A DNA stretch of 64,000 nucleotides from Candidatus Thalassolituus haligoni (lineage in GTDB: Bacteria; Pseudomonadota; Gammaproteobacteria; Pseudomonadales; Oceanobacteraceae). Position numbers and translations under genes: made by a program. Below are positions 56,747-64,000 of this stretch, one piece after another. The notes under the pieces were generated by a model. That model searched no databases. It saw nothing but the letters and a program-made list of their open reading frames with translations, and was not told where the DNA came from. The first letter of the stretch is position 1, and each line of letters begins with the position of its first letter. The DNA is taken from contig NZ_CP139482.1 of the NCBI RefSeq assembly GCF_041222825.1, positions 1,581,001-1,645,000 of the forward strand. Direction: 5' to 3'.

Positions 56747-56808
56747 AGAGGAGCAGATCACGTTCCCCGTGTTAGCATCGGGTTTCATTGATGAAAACCG
56801 AGGTCAGG

Positions 56809-57117
56809 ATGCAAATACCTTTTAATATTCCCGTAGATGCGGATGCGGAATGGGCAATACTGGAAAATATTATCCGTACGATATTATCCGAGCGTGACGC
56901 TCAAACAGCACTTCAGGACGAAGTGGTCGCACGGATGCAGCAGGTCTGGGTTGATCATCAATTCAGTCATACCGTGACGATACCGGATGATGAGCAAGGG
57001 CAAGGGATGCAGGCCGTGCTGGAATTACATTCCGCAATGAAGGCCCATGTAACCAAACTGATCTTTGGACGCTTGTTACTGGAAGTCGAACTGGCGCAAG
57101 CCAAGGGCTTGAATTGA
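56809..57117 (+). CDS. hypothetical cytosolic protein
   Basis: 102 residues, acidic and mostly helical (AEWAILENIIRTILSERDAQTALQDEVVARMQQVWVD; MKAHVTKLIFGRLLLEVELAQAK). No signal or TM. GAGG lies 5 nt before ATG 56809; ATG 56791 in frame is an alternative. No family recognised. Confidence 0.6.
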   Translation: MQIPFNIPVDADAEWAILENIIRTILSERDAQTALQDEVVARMQQVWVDHQFSHTVTIPDDEQGQGMQAVLELHSAMKAHVTKLIFGRLLLEVELAQAKGLN

Positions 57118-57274
57118 GACCAGTGCTACGACTGCACTTTCTGGCAAGGATGCTTTCACCAGCTCTTACACCAGCAGACTGACGTTGGTCAGGTGACTTT
57201 ATCAGGGTGACTTTGCGGGAACTTTCACGGCTTAATGGCGTTTACAGGTTCTTATTCTTCAGGAAGTTGCTTTT

Positions 57275-58828
57275 ATGACCCAGCCTAATGATCCAACCCA
57301 TGATGTTCGCTTGCTGATGCGCAGTCTGCGCCAAAAAGATTACGCCGACATCAAGTCGATTATGGATAAGGTGTATCCCGGTCTGGGCGGTGGCTGGCCG
57401 TTAAAAAACTATCAGTCAATGCTCAACCGTTTCCCGGAAGGGCAAATTTGTATTGAAGACGGTGGCCGTGTTGTGGCGGCTGCATTTGCCGTCATTGTGG
57501 ACTACGCCAATTTTGGTGACGACCACACCTACGAAGAAATCACTGGTAATGAAACGTTGGCATCACATGATCCAGATGGTGATGTGTTATACGGTGTTGA
57601 CGTCTTTGTTGACCCGGATTACCGCAACCTGCGTCTCGGACGTCGGCTGTACGAAGCGCGCAAGGAGCTGTGTCAGAACCTCAATTTACGCGCCATATTT
57701 GCCGGCGGCCGGATTCCTGGTTACCAGGATCATTCACGCGAGATGACGCCCCAACAATATATCCAGGCGGTGAAACGTAAGGAGCTTTACGATCCGATTC
57801 TGACATTCCAGTTGGCCAACGATTTTGATGTTAAACGAGTGATCAAGGGCTATTTACCCGACGACAAGGAATCTCATGGCTATGCGACCCTGCTGGAATG
57901 GTCGAATATCTATTATGAAGCGCGCGAAGCCAAACTGTTTGGTGCCCAGAAAACCTCGGCCCGGATTGGCTGTGTGCAGTGGCAAATGCGAGAAATGCAC
58001 AGCGTTCAGGAAGTCCTGCAACAGGTTGAGTATTTTATTGATGCCCTGGCTGACTATCGTTGTGATGTGGCGTTGTTTCCGGAATTTTTTAATGCCCCGC
58101 TGATGGGGATGGCACCGGATAAAAATTACGTTGAGTCAATCCGCTACCTGGCCAGTTTCAGTGAACAAATCAAGGACGAAATATCCCGCCTGGCGGTGTC
58201 GTACAATATCAACGTTGTTGCCGGTTCCATGCCGGTGATCGAAAATGATGAGTTGTATAACGTAGCCTATCTGATGCGCCGCGATGGCTCGGTGGAAGAA
58301 CAGAAAAAAATCCATATTACCCCGCACGAAAAACGCGACTGGATCATGCAGGGCGGCAATCAACTGCAATTGTTCCAGACTGACTTTGGCAAGGTCGGTA
58401 TTCTGATCTGTTATGACGTCGAATTCCCCGAGCTGGCACGTATCCTCAGTGAACAGGAAATGCAGATTTTGCTGGTGCCATTCTGGACCGATACCAAAAA
58501 TGGCTATTTGCGTGTCCGCCGTTGTGCCCAGGCGCGGGCCATTGAAAATGAATGTTATGTGGCGATCGCTGGCAGTATTGGTAACTTGCCACAAGTGGAT
58601 AGCCTGGATATACAGTATGCCCAGACGGCGGTGTTTTCACCCTCCGACTTCTCTTTTCCACACGATGCCATCATGGCGGAAACCACCCCCAATACTGAAA
58701 TGACACTGATTGTGGATGTTGATCTGGCCAAACTTCAGGAAGTCAAAAATGAAGGGTCGGTGACCAATTTTCTCGATCGGCGCCGCGATTTATACCGGGT
58801 TGAGTGGATCGGTTCCGAGACTCGTTGA
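57275..58828 (+). CDS. bifunctional GNAT acetyltransferase / carbon-nitrogen hydrolase
   Basis: 517-residue fusion. Residues about 10-205 form a GNAT domain (YGVDVFVDPDYRNLRLGRRLYEARKELC). Residues about 228-510 form a nitrilase-superfamily domain with the Glu-Lys-Cys triad in LFPEFFNAP, EQKKIHITPHE and LICYDVEFPE. This architecture is known in bacteria, but the substrate is not. GGAAG precedes ATG 57275. Appears monocistronic. Confidence 0.92.
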   Translation: MTQPNDPTHDVRLLMRSLRQKDYADIKSIMDKVYPGLGGGWPLKNYQSMLNRFPEGQICIEDGGRVVAAAFAVIVDYANFGDDHTYEEITGNETLASHDPDGDVLYGVDVFVDPDYRNLRLGRRLYEARKELCQNLNLRAIFAGGRIPGYQDHSREMTPQQYIQAVKRKELYDPILTFQLANDFDVKRVIKGYLPDDKESHGYATLLEWSNIYYEAREAKLFGAQKTSARIGCVQWQMREMHSVQEVLQQVEYFIDALADYRCDVALFPEFFNAPLMGMAPDKNYVESIRYLASFSEQIKDEISRLAVSYNINVVAGSMPVIENDELYNVAYLMRRDGSVEEQKKIHITPHEKRDWIMQGGNQLQLFQTDFGKVGILICYDVEFPELARILSEQEMQILLVPFWTDTKNGYLRVRRCAQARAIENECYVAIAGSIGNLPQVDSLDIQYAQTAVFSPSDFSFPHDAIMAETTPNTEMTLIVDVDLAKLQEVKNEGSVTNFLDRRRDLYRVEWIGSETR

Positions 58829-58951
58829 GTCTGCCTGAGCAGGAATGACAGTTGGGCATAGTAATTGTCGGCGGCTTCTCTCCCGGATTGTATTCAGTGG
58901 GCTAGTCTTGGAGCGTGGGATAAAAACTACCTTGCGATCACCCGGAGTGCC

Positions 58952-61075
58952 ATGCGCAAATATTTGCTTCCTGTTGTGTTGCTGGTCGGCCTGGGTCTGG
59001 TCTTTTTGTACATGGATCGGCTGTTGGTTGCCCAGCAACAGGCCTCAGAGACCATTATTGCCAAGACCCGTATCAATGAGGTAAGTAACCGCCTGTCTGC
59101 CGTAGTGAACCAGCACCTGCAGTTGACCTATGGCTTGGCGGCTTTTGTTCATGCGCAACCAAATTTTACCGAACAGGAATTCGAGGTGTTTGCGACCAGT
59201 AGCCAGCAGAATACCGATGGCGTGATGAGCTTGCAGTTGGCGCCGGGCGCGGTCGTCCGTTATATGACCAACAAAGAACACCATGGCAAGGCGCTGGGTC
59301 ACGATTTATTGGCGGATCCGGCGCGCCGGAAGATCGTCAAGCGTGCTATTGACGAACGTCGTTATGTCATTGCCGGGCCGATTTCCCTGGTTCAGGGGGG
59401 CAGAGCGATCATTGCCCGCAATCCGATTTATTTGATGGGCAATGAGGGCGAGTTTTTTTGGGGCTTCGCCACCATACTGCTCGATATCGAACGGTTGTTG
59501 CTGGAAGCCGGATTATCCAAGCATGAATACTGGCTGGATCTGGCTGTGCGTGGCAAGGATGCACTGGGCGCCAAGGGCGATGTGTTCTTTGGTGATGCCA
59601 AGGTATTTGAGCGAGATCCGGTGGTTGCATCGGTTATTTTGCCAGGAGGTTCTTGGCAAATAGGTGCCAGTCGGGCGCTGGATTACCACTACCTGTTGCC
59701 GCAACGGATTGTCTTGTGGCTGGTCTTTTGTATTGTCGCCCCTTTACTGGGCTGGATGTTCTGGCATTTGATGAACGAACCGGCAGTGCTCAAACGTGAA
59801 GTGGCGGTTGCCACCACCGAATTGCAGGAAGCTTATGCCCGAAGTGAGGCGGCATTGACGGAAGCGGAAGTGGCCAACAAGGCGAAGTCCGAGTTCCTTG
59901 CCAATATGAGCCATGAATTACGTACCCCACTGAATGCCATCATGGGGTTTGCGACCCTGATTGATACTCGAACAACCGAACCCCATGTGCACCGTTATGC
60001 CAGTCAGACGCTGGCGTCGGCGCGGCACTTGCTGGCTTTGGTGAATGATATTCTCGACTTTTCCAGAATTCAGGCAGTGGGTATTGAGATCGAATCAAAG
60101 CCGTTCCCGCTGCATCGTATGCTGGAAAGTGTGATGGACAGCCTCAAGGCCTTGCTGGGAGACAAGCCCGTCAAGGCAGCGTTGACCCTGGACGACGATA
60201 TCCCGCAATGCGTCTGCGGTGATGAACTGAGATTGACCCAGATACTCATCAATTTTATCAGCAATGCGGCAAAGTTTACGGCGGCTGGTGTGGTTGAGCT
60301 GGCGGTACAACTGATCCATTTGGGTGAGGATCATGTCCGGCTCCGATTTTTGGTGAACGACACCGGTCGCGGTATTCCGGCAAACAAGCTGTCGCTGATT
60401 TTCGAGCAATTCCAGCAAGTGGATGGCTCGGATACTCGCCACTATGGCGGTGCCGGTCTCGGGTTGAGTATTACCCGTTCGCTGGTGGAAGCGATGGAAG
60501 GCGAATTGCTGGTGAGCAGTGAAGAAGATAAAGGCAGTCAATTTGGCGTGTCTTTGACTCTGGCATTGCCGGATGTTGGCCCTGAGATGTCTTCGTCAGC
60601 GCTTGCCATTGCAGAAACTGAGGCTGATCAGGTCGATGCACGTCCTGGCACAGACCTCGCCAGTGGTGTGCCAGCGCCGGAGTCGTTGTCGCTTCAGGGG
60701 ATTGGCATCCTGATCGTTGATGATAACGCGGTGAATCGCAAGCTGGTCAGTGAAATGCTGGGCCGGCGTGGGGCGACCCTGGTGTGTGCAGAAAATGGTC
60801 ATGAAGCGGTTGACGTCTTGCTGAACGGGCTACAGCCGATTGATATCGTACTGATGGACATTCAGATGCCCGTGTTGGACGGGCTTGAAGCAACGCGGCT
60901 GTTACGGGAGTACTACCAGATCGATACCCCGGTGATCGGGCTGTCGGCCAATGCTTCAGCGCAAGATGAACGGATTAGCCTGGAAGCCGGCATGAATGGC
61001 TATCTCAGCAAACCCTTCCGGCTGGAACCACTGGTGGCGCTGGTGCAGCAGCTGATCAAGCGGGATGAATGTTGA
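58952..61075 (+). CDS. CHASE-domain hybrid sensor histidine kinase
   Basis: 707 residues: TM1 near 4-21, periplasmic CHASE domain, TM2 (IVLWLVFCIVAPLLGWMFW), HisKA with His321 (NMSHELRTPLNAI), HATPase with N-box and G-boxes (DTGRGIP; GGAGLGLSITR) and a C-terminal receiver with Asp636 (VLMDIQMPVLDG). The signal is unknown and no partner response regulator is adjacent. GGAG precedes ATG 58952, which excludes the longer frame. Confidence 0.92.
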   Translation: MRKYLLPVVLLVGLGLVFLYMDRLLVAQQQASETIIAKTRINEVSNRLSAVVNQHLQLTYGLAAFVHAQPNFTEQEFEVFATSSQQNTDGVMSLQLAPGAVVRYMTNKEHHGKALGHDLLADPARRKIVKRAIDERRYVIAGPISLVQGGRAIIARNPIYLMGNEGEFFWGFATILLDIERLLLEAGLSKHEYWLDLAVRGKDALGAKGDVFFGDAKVFERDPVVASVILPGGSWQIGASRALDYHYLLPQRIVLWLVFCIVAPLLGWMFWHLMNEPAVLKREVAVATTELQEAYARSEAALTEAEVANKAKSEFLANMSHELRTPLNAIMGFATLIDTRTTEPHVHRYASQTLASARHLLALVNDILDFSRIQAVGIEIESKPFPLHRMLESVMDSLKALLGDKPVKAALTLDDDIPQCVCGDELRLTQILINFISNAAKFTAAGVVELAVQLIHLGEDHVRLRFLVNDTGRGIPANKLSLIFEQFQQVDGSDTRHYGGAGLGLSITRSLVEAMEGELLVSSEEDKGSQFGVSLTLALPDVGPEMSSSALAIAETEADQVDARPGTDLASGVPAPESLSLQGIGILIVDDNAVNRKLVSEMLGRRGATLVCAENGHEAVDVLLNGLQPIDIVLMDIQMPVLDGLEATRLLREYYQIDTPVIGLSANASAQDERISLEAGMNGYLSKPFRLEPLVALVQQLIKRDEC

Positions 61076-61097
61076 TTGGATGGCAAACAACAGACAC

Positions 61098-61859
61098 CTA
61101 GCGAATCATCGAGAAACGTCGCAGCGCGCGCTGGGCATGACTTTCAAAGCGACTGCTCTGCTGCAGCGTTTCTTCAACAAAGGCCAAATGGTTATTGACG
61201 GCCTGTCGGGCGTCGTCTTCATTACGCTGGATCACCGCATTTTTCAGGGCTTCATGCTGCAGGCGGATGGTATCCCGACGTCCTTCCTCGGTGTAGAGGT
61301 AGGTCAGGTTGGTGGCAATGGTCTGTTTGAACAGGCTGAGTAATGCCCGCATGGAATGCAACAGGACGGCATTGTGTGATGCCTCGGCGATGGATAAATG
61401 GAAGCGCCAGTCCAGCTCGGCTTCTGCTTTGGCGCCGAGTCGGGCCTGATGCCCGTCGAGCCATTCCTGGTAACGACGTTCAATAATGGCATGGTCTTCC
61501 GGCGTCGCCCGCAGGGCCGCATAGTGAGCGGCGACTTCCTCCAGCGCATGGCGGTATTCCAGCAAATCGTAATTAAACTCCGGGTGACTCTGAAACAATT
61601 CCAGCAGTGGATCGGCCAGAGAATGGCCAAGGGCGGTGGCAACATAGGTACCACCGCCCTGCCGACGGCTGACCAGTCCCTTGGTCTCCAGCTGATTCAG
61701 CGCCTCGCGAATGGAAGGGCGAGAGACGTCAAAGCGAGCAGCCAATTCACGTTCGGTCGGCATTTTCTGCCCTGGTTCCAGACTGCCTTCAATAATCATG
61801 CTTTCCAGCTGGCCAGCAATAATAGCGGAGATTTTCTGACTCTGGATGCGTTGGGTCAT
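61098..61859 (-). CDS. lldR: LldR-type GntR/FadR family regulator
   Basis: 253 residues: winged HTH (SLEPGQKMPTERELAARFDVSRPSIREALNQLETKGLV) and an FCD ligand-binding domain with the metal-binding His/Asp pattern (DWRFHLSIAEASHN; LQHEALKNAV; NHLAFVEETL). Position divergent from lldEF and the operator between them point to a lactate-responsive repressor. The close relative PdhR is less likely given the neighbours. ATG 61859. Confidence 0.9.
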   Translation of the reverse strand: MTQRIQSQKISAIIAGQLESMIIEGSLEPGQKMPTERELAARFDVSRPSIREALNQLETKGLVSRRQGGGTYVATALGHSLADPLLELFQSHPEFNYDLLEYRHALEEVAAHYAALRATPEDHAIIERRYQEWLDGHQARLGAKAEAELDWRFHLSIAEASHNAVLLHSMRALLSLFKQTIATNLTYLYTEEGRRDTIRLQHEALKNAVIQRNEDDARQAVNNHLAFVEETLQQSSRFESHAQRALRRFSMIR

Positions 61860-62012
61860 GGGAAATCCTGTGTACGGTGTGCCATCAAATGTGCCATCAA
61901 GTGCGCCATGGTGGCTGATTTTACGCCAGACGTGCGACTTTGATCGGTAGCGGCCACAGTTGTCCATTGACCCCGACAATATTCAGAGGTAATTTGGCGT
62001 TGTATTTTTGGT

Positions 62013-62031
62013 AAATTGGTAAGACCAATTT
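62013..62031. promoter_or_regulatory. LldR/PdhR-type operator
   Basis: AAATTGGT-AAG-ACCAATTT is a perfect palindrome matching the AATTGGTnnnACCAATT site bound by PdhR/LldR regulators, located between divergent lldR and lldE. Confidence 0.9.
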
Positions 62032-62137
62032 ATTCAATCACAATAATAACTGCAAGTGTTTTCTGCGATGTCGGTCGTGATTCCTGCGGCCGGGCTACTG
62101 ACGCAGTGCACCTGGCATCCGTATAGGTGGAATCCTC

Positions 62138-62953
62138 ATGACCCTTTCCCTGTCGTCACGGCGGCGCAGCTATCCATCCCGACCATCGCGGGTGTACCTG
62201 ATGGGCACGTGTCTGGTCGACAGTTTTTTCCCCCAGGCGGGGATGGACGCGATTGCGGTTTTACAGAGCCAGGGCGTTGAGGTGGTGTTTCCACAAGCAC
62301 AAACCTGTTGCGGCCAGCCAGCCTGGAATTCCGGTTACGAAAACGAAGCCCGCGCCGTTGCCCGGCGTCAGCTGTTAGCTTTTGCAGAGGACATTCCCGT
62401 TGTAGTGATGATGGGATCTTGTGCCGGTATGGTGCATCTGGAGTACCCGGCGCTGTTTCGTGGCCAGCCGGAAGCGCCGCAGGCGGTGGCGTTGGCAGCA
62501 CGTACTTATGAGTTCTCCGAATTTCTGATTAACGTTCTCGATATTCAGTTTGAGTCTCGTGGTATTACCAACCTAACGGAGCAACGAGTGGCACTGCACA
62601 CCTCTTGCTCGTCGCGGCGGGGCATGGGAGTGGCGGCCGAGCACCGGGAACTGGTCGGCCGTCTGCCGGGTGTTCAGGTGGTGGAGCCGGCGCGGGTTAC
62701 CGAATGTTGTGGTTTTGGCGGCACTTTTGCGGTGAAGCAGGCGGAGATTTCGGCAGCGATGGCACACGACAAGGCCATGGCGATGTCAGCCACAGCGGCT
62801 GATGTGATTACCAGTGCTGATTGCGGCTGTCTGATGAATATTGGCGGCACGCTGGATGTACTGGCGGCCGAGGGCAAGGCCCGCGCCATGCCGACACGCC
62901 ACCTGGCAACGCTGGTACGAGCATCCCTGGATCAGACCGGAGGTGAAGCATGA
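62138..62953 (+). CDS. lldE: LldE/LutA, L-lactate dehydrogenase Fe-S subunit
   Basis: 271 residues with two Cys-rich CCG domains (TCCGQPAWNSGY and ECCGFGGTFAVKQ) and SADCGCLMNIGG, as in LldE/LutA of the three-subunit lactate oxidase. A basic 18-residue N-terminal stretch precedes the usual RVYLMGTCLVDSFFPQ start; no better initiation codon exists. The ATGA overlap with lldF indicates coupling. Confidence 0.93.
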   Translation: MTLSLSSRRRSYPSRPSRVYLMGTCLVDSFFPQAGMDAIAVLQSQGVEVVFPQAQTCCGQPAWNSGYENEARAVARRQLLAFAEDIPVVVMMGSCAGMVHLEYPALFRGQPEAPQAVALAARTYEFSEFLINVLDIQFESRGITNLTEQRVALHTSCSSRRGMGVAAEHRELVGRLPGVQVVEPARVTECCGFGGTFAVKQAEISAAMAHDKAMAMSATAADVITSADCGCLMNIGGTLDVLAAEGKARAMPTRHLATLVRASLDQTGGEA

Positions 62954-64000
62954 ATTCGTCAACCTCAGCGTTTATTGAATTAAAAACCCTGGTTGATCAG
63001 GAAGAACACGAGTTTGCCGATATGCAGGCGCGCCACTTCAAGGCTCGCGCCAGCATGGCACTAAAAAACGAGACCCTGCGGGCCAGTTTTCGGGGAGCCA
63101 GTGACTTTCTGATGGGCAAACGTCAGAGTGTCTTTCCAGATGCGGTCGAACTGGAAGCCTTGCGTGATCGGGGTGAAGCCGCCCGCCAGCGCAGTCTGGC
63201 GAAGCTGCCGGATTTACTCGAACAACTGGAAACCAACCTGGTTGCCAACGGTATTCAGGTGCACTGGGCCGATACTGCCGAGCAGGCCAATCAAATCATC
63301 CATGGCATTCTTGATGCCAATCAGGCCGATACCGTGGTGAAGGGCAAATCCATGGTCAGCGAAGAGATTGAGCTGAACCACTATCTGGAAGCCCGAGGGA
63401 TCGAATGTCTGGAAAGTGATATGGGCGAGTATCTGGTACAGCTGGCCAAAGAAGCGCCATCCCACATCGTGATGCCGGTGATTCATAAAAACAAACAGCA
63501 AATCGCCCAGCTGATGCACAGTCGCGCCACGACCCCTGAAGGTGACCCGGTACCTTACAGCGAAGAGGTGGATGATCTGATCGGTAATGCCCGCGCCATT
63601 CTGCGGGAGAAATTCCGTCATGCTGATGCCGGTATCTCTGGCGTCAATATGGCGATTGCGGAAACCGGTACCTTGTTACTGATAGAGAACGAAGGTAATG
63701 GCCGTATGTGCACGACCGTGCCACCGCTACATATTGCCGTGACGGGCATTGAAAAAGTGGTGCAAAGTCTCAGTGATGTACCGGAGTTACTTACCCTGTT
63801 ACCGCGCTCTGCCACCGGCCAGCTGATTACCACCTACGTTAATATGATCTCTGGCCCGCGCCAGACGGACGAACTGGATGGCCCGGAGCAGGTGCATCTG
63901 GTGCTGGTGGATAACGGTCGTTCGAAAATATTCAACCACCCGGATCTGAAATCGACCCTGCAATGTATTCGCTGTGGTGCCTGTATGAACCATTGCCCGG
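62950..64000 (+). CDS. lldF: LldF/LutB, L-lactate dehydrogenase Fe-S subunit (3' truncated)
   Basis: 350 codons are present and the frame is open at the window edge; the family is about 470-480 residues. The LUD domain is visible (VVKGKSMVSEEIELNHYLEA; GISGVNMAIAETGTLLLIENEGNGR), and the first 4Fe-4S motif CIRCGACMNHCP is reached at the very end. ATG 62950 overlaps the lldE stop. Confidence 0.94.
   Translation, partial: MNSSTSAFIELKTLVDQEEHEFADMQARHFKARASMALKNETLRASFRGASDFLMGKRQSVFPDAVELEALRDRGEAARQRSLAKLPDLLEQLETNLVANGIQVHWADTAEQANQIIHGILDANQADTVVKGKSMVSEEIELNHYLEARGIECLESDMGEYLVQLAKEAPSHIVMPVIHKNKQQIAQLMHSRATTPEGDPVPYSEEVDDLIGNARAILREKFRHADAGISGVNMAIAETGTLLLIENEGNGRMCTTVPPLHIAVTGIEKVVQSLSDVPELLTLLPRSATGQLITTYVNMISGPRQTDELDGPEQVHLVLVDNGRSKIFNHPDLKSTLQCIRCGACMNHCP

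Overview
This window looks like chromosomal DNA of a marine-type gammaproteobacterium of the Oceanospirillales/Pseudomonadales kind. The signs are the order ttcA-anr-safE-ccoSIH-ccoG-ccoPQON, a FabY-type ketosynthase, purT, yecA, greB, bolA, an lldR-lldEF locus and a three-lipoyl-domain AceF. Gene density is high. There are no rRNA genes, CRISPR arrays or prophages, and I found no convincing tRNA. The assignment to a genus is open.

Layout. 1-13.3 kb: truncated purT, a CHASE4-GGDEF diguanylate cyclase, a Cys-rich permease, yaeQ, an orphan XRE regulator, a Mn2+ riboswitch with a GDT1/UPF0016 manganese exporter, fadH, an AT-rich stretch leading to an MHYT membrane protein, two small envelope proteins and metE. 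13.3-27.8 kb: DUF2789, an AraC regulator next to a degenerate kinase-like membrane sensor, an OmpW-type porin with a textbook Fnr box, a chalcone-isomerase-like protein, folE, murI, yceI, a sulfur module (ArsR regulator, SulP transporter, divergent persulfide dioxygenase), the rbgA/ylqF GTPase and bolA. 27.8-36.4 kb: a small inverted-repeat mobile element, a PstS-OmpA fusion, yecA, a YgjP-type metalloprotease, a polysaccharide deacetylase, a DnaJ-like protein, greB, ttcA and anr. 36.4-45.4 kb: the complete cbb3 oxidase locus (structural ccoNOQP and assembly ccoGHIS) in at least two to three transcription units separated by terminators. 45.7-50.8 kb: a hydrolase, an ABM / Roadblock / small-GTPase gene set, fabY and a GlxA-type regulator. 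51-56 kb: aceE-aceF with an inverted-repeat leader and tandem terminators. 56-64 kb: an EF-hand gene broken by a 263-bp mobile element, a GNAT-nitrilase fusion, a CHASE hybrid kinase, and lldR-lldE-lldF running off the right edge.

The genes describe an aerobic to microaerobic heterotroph: pyruvate dehydrogenase and lactate oxidation feed a cbb3 oxidase, Anr senses oxygen, and sulfide/persulfide and manganese are detoxified under dedicated sensors. The most distinctive observations are (i) a non-autonomous mobile element family with two copies in opposite orientation. The longer copy interrupts an EF-hand gene, and removing it with one target duplication restores the reading frame exactly. (ii) The yybP-ykoY riboswitch upstream of the GDT1-type exporter. 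(iii) A perfect Fnr site at -41.5 of the ompW-type promoter, contrasted with the absence of one at ccoN. (iv) A BigR-like regulator that appears to have lost one of its two redox cysteines. I did not find a clearly new defence or biosynthetic system.
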